10,718 bases of DNA. Source: Tepidisphaeraceae bacterium (lineage in GTDB: Bacteria; Planctomycetota; Phycisphaerae; Tepidisphaerales; Tepidisphaeraceae). The stretch lies in the NCBI GenBank assembly GCA_025450555.1, contig JANWHF010000250.1, positions 1 to 10,718 on the forward strand, written 5' to 3'. The position numbers and the translations under genes were made by a program. The notes under the pieces are model-generated. The model made no database searches, was not told where the DNA came from, and worked only from the letters and a program-made list of their open reading frames with translations. Shown piece after piece: positions 6,562-10,718 of the stretch (position 1 is the stretch's first letter; each line of letters begins with the position of its first letter).

Positions 6562-7236
6562 ATGAACGCACTGGACCATCAAGTGATTCATAAATCCCGC
6601 GTGCTGCTCGTGGACGATCATGCGGTTGTGCGAAAGGGCATGACCGCCATGATCAACGAGGAGCCGGACATGATCGTGTGCGGAGAAGCGGATGGCGTCC
6701 GCTCGGCAATTGAAGCGATTGGCGAATGCGATCCGGATGTCGCGCTGGTGGATTTGTCCATCAAGGATGGCGACGGACTGGAACTGATCAAGGAGATCCG
6801 TCGCCGCTGGAAAGACGTGGCGGTGCTGGTGCTTTCGATGTACGACGCGTCGGTTTATGCCGACCGCGCCCTGCGCGCCGGCGCGCGGGGTTACATCATG
6901 AAAGCCCAGGCGGCACGCACGGTGATGGATGGCATCCGCTCTGTCCTGCGCGGCGAAACTTACTTCAGTGATCCGAAACAAGAGAATCTCTCGCAGGAAA
7001 TCGGCGATGCGCCAGCCGCCGACCGATCCAACCTGCTGGCGACTCTCACTGATCGCGAGATGCAGGTGCTGCGCTGCATCGGCAAAGGCTGGAGCGGACA
7101 GGAAATTGCTGACGAATTGTTCATCAGCCCCAAGACCGTTGAAGCCCATCGCGAGCACATCAAGCACAAGCTCGAGCTGGCCAGCAGCGGCGATCTGCTG
7201 CGCTATGCCATCGAGCACAATCGGATTCACGATTGA
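6562..7236 (+). CDS. NarL/FixJ-family response regulator (REC-LuxR HTH)
   Basis: This 224-residue two-domain regulator has a receiver domain (about 13-120) with the acidic pair D18-D19, phospho-acceptor D64 in L-V-D-L-S, S92 in V-L-S-M-Y-D and K114 in Y-I-M-K. A LuxR-type helix-turn-helix (about 157-215) has L-T-D-R-E-M-Q-V-L, G-Q-E-I-A-D-E-L-F-I-S and K-T-V-E-A-H-R. It is the expected partner of the HisKA_3 kinase just upstream and probably binds DNA on phosphorylation. The ATG at 6562 is preferred because a perfect AGGAGG (6546-6551) lies 10 nt upstream. A TTG at 6553 would be too close to that site. The ribosome-binding site lies inside the 3' end of the kinase gene, which ends at 6556, so the genes are tightly coupled. 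The target genes cannot be told, though autoregulation of this operon is plausible. Confidence 0.94.
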   Translation: MNALDHQVIHKSRVLLVDDHAVVRKGMTAMINEEPDMIVCGEADGVRSAIEAIGECDPDVALVDLSIKDGDGLELIKEIRRRWKDVAVLVLSMYDASVYADRALRAGARGYIMKAQAARTVMDGIRSVLRGETYFSDPKQENLSQEIGDAPAADRSNLLATLTDREMQVLRCIGKGWSGQEIADELFISPKTVEAHREHIKHKLELASSGDLLRYAIEHNRIHD

Positions 7237-7250
7237 GTAAAGTTCCTGCA

Positions 7251-8306
7251 TTAGCGGCGCGTGATCAGTTTTGAATTGAGCGGAAGGTGATAGTAGTCGA
7301 TGACCTTTCGCCGTTCTTCTTCGACAAACTGCGTCTTGAAATGAACGGCGTCGATAAGCATGGCCGGCTCGATGCGCATTGGAGCTTGCTCAAAAACATG
7401 CCGAGAATCTTCAAAGTGCTCGCGCGTCGAGAGGGGGCAGGGCAGCACGTGAAGCGTCGCGCTATGCGCCTTGCACAAGGATTGCATCTTCGCCAGGAAA
7501 TGATTCGAAATGACCGGTAGCGATTGCCCGTAGGACCCGGCGGGCGGTTCAGGTCCATCTGGCAGCTTCTCAAAAACGTGATCGAGTAGCGACAGCACGG
7601 GTTCAGGATCGGGCGCGGATTGCGCAATTGGCGTCGGTGTGGCAAGATCCGGCGCATCATCATCGGCGCGATTCCACATGCTGTTGGCCATCATCAGGTT
7701 TGGCATCAGCCAGCGGCCAAGATGTGACGCGGTCAGTTGTGAATCGTGCTTGAGCCGAAAGATTTCGATGACTTCATCGAGGCGATGGAAGTAGCCGCAG
7801 AAGTAATCGTGGGATAGCCGGGGAGGCAGATTATTGGCGAAGCATCCGGGGACGTAGAAGAAGTAGACGGTGTGAATTGACGGATCGTGTTGGAAACCAG
7901 ACTCCAGCAGATAATACTGGCCGGCCATTGAAATGGCCTGGTTTGTGGTGAGGAATCGCACGTCGGGGGAGGGCTCAGTCCCGGGCATGAACAACTGGTG
8001 AGCGACGCTGTCGCCGAGGTAGACCGTGCGAACTGAAGGCGGCAGCGAGTTGGCGCGGTTGATGCCGTGATAGACGTCGGTGCCGATCAGGTCCTCGCCA
8101 TGCGTGTGATAAAAATGCCGGCCGATGCGCCAGTCGCAAAAAAGAATGACAGTCAGAAGTCCCAGCGAAAAGAGGAATGCGGTTTTTAGAAATTCCAAAA
8201 CCGGTCGGGTACGCGGTCGATTGGCCCGGTTCGATCGAGAAGCGCGCTCCGCGATGGCGGTCGCGGTTGCACAAGTTGGCTCGAATTCATTCGACTGCCG
8301 ATCCAC
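7251..8306 (-). CDS. Membrane-anchored SGNH/AlgX-like protein, partner of the MBOAT acyltransferase
   Basis: This 351-residue protein has a basic cytosolic tail (about 1-36), one membrane helix (about 37-57) and a large exported domain. The domain has V-Y-L-G98-D99-S100, matching the nucleophile block of SGNH hydrolases, and late in the chain D319-A-V-H322, matching the D-x-x-H block of AlgJ/AlgX/PatB-type acetyltransferases. Together with the MBOAT gene directly upstream, this indicates a periplasmic protein that moves an acetyl group onto a glycan. A proline-rich, low-complexity stretch (about 216-260) is probably a linker or loop. The start is GTG at 8306: GAGGAA (8314-8319) is 7 nt upstream, while a TTG at 8309 is only 4 nt away. 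This ribosome-binding site overlaps the stop of the MBOAT gene. The 3' end faces the response-regulator gene with only 14 bp between them. I do not recognise an exact named family. Confidence 0.75.
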   Translation of the reverse strand: MDRQSNEFEPTCATATAIAERASRSNRANRPRTRPVLEFLKTAFLFSLGLLTVILFCDWRIGRHFYHTHGEDLIGTDVYHGINRANSLPPSVRTVYLGDSVAHQLFMPGTEPSPDVRFLTTNQAISMAGQYYLLESGFQHDPSIHTVYFFYVPGCFANNLPPRLSHDYFCGYFHRLDEVIEIFRLKHDSQLTASHLGRWLMPNLMMANSMWNRADDDAPDLATPTPIAQSAPDPEPVLSLLDHVFEKLPDGPEPPAGSYGQSLPVISNHFLAKMQSLCKAHSATLHVLPCPLSTREHFEDSRHVFEQAPMRIEPAMLIDAVHFKTQFVEEERRKVIDYYHLPLNSKLITRR

Positions 8307-8313
8307 CAAAAAA

Positions 8314-8319
8314 TTCCTC
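8314..8319 (-). promoter_or_regulatory. Ribosome-binding site overlapping the MBOAT stop codon
   Basis: On the minus strand the sequence TAGAGGAA joins the TAG stop of the acyltransferase (8319-8321) to GAGGAA, 7 nt before the GTG at 8306. This arrangement suggests translational coupling of the two genes and decides between the GTG and TTG starts. Confidence 0.65.
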
Positions 8320-9773
8320 TAGAACTGAAAGTAAATGAAGCTGCGCGATCCGAGGTTTCCAATCCACAGGATCGTCACAATCAGCGCGTAATAAGCGGGC
8401 CAGCGAATCCATTTTGGCTGTGCGAAGAAGCGCTGCATTAGCTGCGGTTTCGTCCGCGCCCACTGAATCATTTCCAAAATAAAGACGATGGCTGCCAGCA
8501 CGATCAGATCGAATCGATCGAATGGCGGCAAGACATTCGTCACATAAGTCGGATGCATCAAAATCGGAGAACGGGCCAGATGCCCCGCGATCCACTTTGC
8601 CGAGGCAAAGGATTGGGCTCTGAAGAAGATCCAGGCAAACGCGACGAAATTAAACGTAGTAAAGATCTGCCAGGCATCAGTGAAAGCCGGAAATTGGTTC
8701 AGGCCTGTCGCATCCCAAAACTTCTGCCGGAGAGTAAGCGTCCATCGCGAAAGAAGAATGTAAGCACCGTGCAAAGCGCCCCAGATGACAAACGTCCAGC
8801 TTGCGCCATGCCACAAGCCGCTGACGAGGAACACGATCAGGATGTTGATCGCCCAGCGGATCGGCCCGACGCGGTTGCCGCCCAGGGGAATGTAGAGGTA
8901 ATCGCGAAACCAGGTGGATAGCGAAATGTGCCAGCGGCGCCAGAACTCGGCCACCGATCGCGAGGCATAGGGGCGATCGAAATTGGTCATGAGCCGGATG
9001 CCCAGCACGCGGGCGGCCCCGATCGCGATGTCGGTGTATCCGGAGAAGTCGCAATAGATCTGGATTGCAAATCCATAAGTTGCAATCACAAGCCATGCGC
9101 CACCCCAGGCCCGGGGATGGCCATAGATCGCATCGACGATGACCGCAACGCGGTCGGCAATGACGACCTTCTTGAACATGCCCCAGAGCATCAGCCGAAG
9201 GCCGCTGTAAATGCGGTCGGAATTGAATGCATGGATCTGGCGAAACTGCGGCAGCAAATTCTGCGGCCGCTCGATCGGCCCTGCGACGAGCTGCGGATAG
9301 AACAGAACGTAAAGCGCGTAGTAGCCAGGATGGCGCTCGGCACGCTGCCGGCCATAAAATACCTCGATGGTGTAAGCCATCGACTGGAAGGTGTGAAAGG
9401 AAAGCCCGATTGGCAGCAGCCAACCTAAATTGTGAATGGGGTAATTCCAATGAAGAAATTCCGACAGGGCATGGACATTGGCATTTAGAAAATCGAAATA
9501 CTTGAAGAGTGCGAGCAGGCCAATGTTGGCGACGAGGCTGACGATGAGAAATGCGCGCCGCCATCCACCTTTTGCGGATTCGATCGCGAGGCCCGCGACG
9601 TAATCGATTGCGATGACCAGCAACAGGATCAGCAGATATTTTGGAATGAAGGCCAGGTAGAAAGCCGCGCTGCACAAAAGCAGCCAGGCCCATCGCGCGC
9701 GGTGAGGCAGGCAGAAATAGATCGCGGTCGTAATAGGAAAGAAAATCAGGAATGAGAGCGAATTAAACAGCAT
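8319..9773 (-). CDS. MBOAT-family O-acyltransferase, AlgI-like
   Basis: This 484-residue multi-pass membrane protein is typical in length for AlgI relatives and begins with the family opening M-L-F-N-S-L-S-F-L-I-F-F. Recognisable blocks are L-P-I-G-L-S-F-H-T-F-Q (about 120-130), Y-P-Q-L-V-A-G-P-I-E-R (159-169), Y-C-D-F-S-G-Y-T-D-I-A-I-G (240-252), F-W-R-R-W-H282-I-S-L and R-D-Y-L-Y-I-P-L-G-G-N (290-300), and G-L-W-H322-G-A-S-W, which holds the invariant catalytic histidine. Such proteins pass an acetyl group across the inner membrane to periplasmic partners that O-acetylate alginate, cellulose, peptidoglycan or other glycans. Here the partner is probably the SGNH-like gene 12 nt downstream. 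No glycan synthesis genes are nearby, so the acceptor is unknown. The ATG at 9773 has no clear Shine-Dalgarno sequence. Confidence 0.93.
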   Translation of the reverse strand: MLFNSLSFLIFFPITTAIYFCLPHRARWAWLLLCSAAFYLAFIPKYLLILLLVIAIDYVAGLAIESAKGGWRRAFLIVSLVANIGLLALFKYFDFLNANVHALSEFLHWNYPIHNLGWLLPIGLSFHTFQSMAYTIEVFYGRQRAERHPGYYALYVLFYPQLVAGPIERPQNLLPQFRQIHAFNSDRIYSGLRLMLWGMFKKVVIADRVAVIVDAIYGHPRAWGGAWLVIATYGFAIQIYCDFSGYTDIAIGAARVLGIRLMTNFDRPYASRSVAEFWRRWHISLSTWFRDYLYIPLGGNRVGPIRWAINILIVFLVSGLWHGASWTFVIWGALHGAYILLSRWTLTLRQKFWDATGLNQFPAFTDAWQIFTTFNFVAFAWIFFRAQSFASAKWIAGHLARSPILMHPTYVTNVLPPFDRFDLIVLAAIVFILEMIQWARTKPQLMQRFFAQPKWIRWPAYYALIVTILWIGNLGSRSFIYFQF

Positions 9774-9804
9774 GGCTCATGAACGGTGCACTTAGTTGTC
9801 ACAG

Positions 9805-9810
9805 ACTATA
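9805..9810 (-). promoter_or_regulatory. Candidate -10 element for the MBOAT operon
   Basis: On the minus strand the hexamer TATAGT matches the TATAAT consensus at five of six positions and would start transcription about 25 nt before the ATG at 9773. No good -35 box is found at the expected spacing, so this is tentative. Confidence 0.25.
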
Positions 9811-10089
9811 TTGTGGAGCTCAGGCTTGATGATCGCGCGGCTCACCTTATTGCCGTCTAAATCAAATGCAAGCGAGGATCATCGGAAATCGATTTGATGG
9901 CGCTCTCATATTTACACCTTTGAATGCATTGCCCCTTCGCGCTTAAGTCCAAATAACAAAACGTGATCCGTCAAATTGACCAAGACGCAATTCTTCGATT
10001 TACGCAACATTATTGTGCCTCGCGAATATCAATAAGTGCAAATCCCAGCAAGAGTTGCCGAGGAAATTTGCGTCCGGTGCCTTAATCGT

Positions 10090-10095
10090 TACAAT
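10090..10095 (+). promoter_or_regulatory. Candidate -10 element for folC
   Basis: TACAAT matches five of six consensus positions. The half-matching TTGCGT at 10068-10073 lies 16 nt upstream as a possible -35. Transcription would then start within a few bases of the ATG at 10105, giving an almost leaderless message. An alternative is TTGACC (9976-9981) with TTTACG (9999-10004) at 17-nt spacing, which has a better -35 and a weaker -10. Confidence 0.25.
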
Positions 10096-10104
10096 GGGAC
10101 GATC

Positions 10105-10718
10105 ATGCCGACTCGAACTAAAACGAGGCAGACATCCGCGCGTCGAGGCGTTCATCATGCCGAAAGGCGCGGCCGTCGCCCGGTGCGCGGGGCGACGCGA
10201 CGCGTCGTTCATGCCAAGACGTCGCCCGTAGAAGCAGCTCGGTCGGCTGGTATCAGCAGCTACAGCAAGGCTTTACGGTTTCTCGCGTCATTGAACGATT
10301 TCGAGCGGCTTCGCATCGTGCGCTACAACGCACAGAATTTTGACTTGGAGCGCATGCGAACGCTCCTGCGAAAGCTCGGCAATCCACAAGAATCCTTCAA
10401 GTCGGTCCACATTGCTGGAACTAAAGGCAAGGGCAGCACTTGCGCGATGATCGCGTCGATGCTGGAGGCCAGCGGATATCGCGTGGGCCTGTATACCAGC
10501 CCGCATCTGGTGGATGTGCGCGAACGCATCAGCGTCAACGGCGAGATGATCTCGCAGACCGAATTTGCCCGGCTGGTCAAGCATTTTGAGCCAATCATTC
10601 GGCGGATGAAGCCGACGCCAACTTATTTCGATGTGCTGACCGCTCTGTCGTTTAAGTATTTTGCAGAGCAGAAGATAGATATTGCCGTCGTGGAGACTGG
10701 GTTGGGTGGCCGGCTCGA
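10105..10718 (+). CDS. folC: Bifunctional folylpolyglutamate synthase/dihydrofolate synthase, N-terminal part (runs off right edge)
   Basis: About 204 codons are visible. The Mur-ligase-like ATP-binding loop G105-T-K-G-K-G-S-T is followed by L-Y-T-S-P-H-L-V-D-V-R-E-R-I, T-Y-F-D-V-L-T-A-L-S-F and, at the edge, V-E-T-G-L-G-G-R-L. These are signature FolC blocks in the right order. The enzyme adds glutamate to dihydropteroate and to folates in the cytosol. The ATG at 10105 is the only in-frame ATG upstream of the conserved part, and the frame is closed by TAA at 10033-10035. It gives about 55 residues before the usual FolC beginning (Y-S-K-A-L-R-F-L-A-S-L-N-D-F-E-R), very rich in arginine and without clear similarity to anything. 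A GTG at 10183 would shorten this to about 29 extra residues. GGGA lies 5 nt before the ATG, a weak Shine-Dalgarno sequence. Confidence 0.9.
   Translation, partial: MPTRTKTRQTSARRGVHHAERRGRRPVRGATRRVVHAKTSPVEAARSAGISSYSKALRFLASLNDFERLRIVRYNAQNFDLERMRTLLRKLGNPQESFKSVHIAGTKGKGSTCAMIASMLEASGYRVGLYTSPHLVDVRERISVNGEMISQTEFARLVKHFEPIIRRMKPTPTYFDVLTALSFKYFAEQKIDIAVVETGLGGRL

Larger units (their letters stand above)
9774..10104. other. Intergenic region between the MBOAT gene and folC
   Basis: This 331-bp gap between divergently transcribed genes is clearly more AT-rich than the flanking genes. It contains weak promoter candidates in both directions (listed separately). A short open frame on each strand overlaps the right part, but neither has convincing coding features. 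I see no RNA gene, strong hairpin or insertion-sequence end. Confidence 0.5.

Noticed and set aside
6307..7251. A 314-codon minus-strand open frame opposite the kinase and response-regulator genes
   Set aside because: It lies antisense to the strongly supported regulator and the kinase C-terminus, whose motifs are all intact on the plus strand. Its translation shows no recognisable domain. Long antisense frames are expected in GC-rich coding DNA.
10000..10212. A 70-codon minus-strand frame in the intergenic region and folC start
   Set aside because: No Shine-Dalgarno sequence, no recognisable motifs, and it is antisense to the folC N-terminal extension.
10013..10231. A 72-codon plus-strand frame before and across the start of folC
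   Set aside because: It overlaps the folC start in another frame, lacks a convincing ribosome-binding site, and its composition is arginine-rich noise. The conserved FolC blocks are in the other frame.

Overview
The window looks like chromosomal DNA of a GC-rich bacterium, most likely a planctomycete and perhaps a soil or freshwater Phycisphaerae-type lineage. This is an inference. It rests on a secreted PQQ-like beta-propeller with a W-P-M-W-G N-terminus, tandem CACGGAGG and CACAGAT intergenic repeats of the kind common in planctomycete and verrucomicrobial genomes, a fused trehalose synthase/phosphatase, and an AlgI-type acetylation pair. No phage, plasmid, transposase, CRISPR, tRNA or rRNA genes are visible. 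I see no clear sign of an unknown defence or mobile system.

Layout. (1) 1-206, minus: the 5' end of a secreted protein of unknown function. (2) 201-494: two nested inverted repeats built from 8-bp and 10-bp tandem units, filling the gap between two minus-strand genes. (3) 499-2082, minus: a secreted PQQ-like beta-propeller protein. (4) 2083-2398: a divergent intergenic region with a 10-bp direct repeat spaced 60 bp apart, a palindrome between the copies, and a hairpin before the next gene. (5) 2399-7236, plus: a compact apparent operon of a 101-aa unknown protein, a fused trehalose-6-phosphate synthase/phosphatase, a membrane histidine kinase of the DUF4118-PAS-HisKA_3 type, and a NarL/FixJ-type response regulator. 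(6) 7251-9773, minus: an MBOAT O-acyltransferase followed by a membrane-anchored SGNH-like protein, probably translationally coupled. (7) 9774-10104: a relatively AT-rich intergenic region. (8) 10105 to the right edge, plus: the 5' part of folC, with an arginine-rich N-terminal extension.

How the genes may work together. The operon couples a complete two-step trehalose pathway (UDP-glucose plus glucose-6-phosphate to trehalose-6-phosphate to trehalose) to a two-component system, which suggests the kinase/regulator pair senses osmotic, desiccation or envelope stress. The signal and the regulator's targets cannot be read from the sequence. The MBOAT/SGNH pair resembles AlgI with AlgJ/AlgX-type partners and probably O-acetylates an exported glycan. 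No glycan biosynthesis genes are in view, so the substrate is unknown. The points most worth a second look are the nested repeat and its overlap with a start codon, the 101-aa protein, the repeat/palindrome cluster upstream of the operon, and the extended FolC N-terminus.
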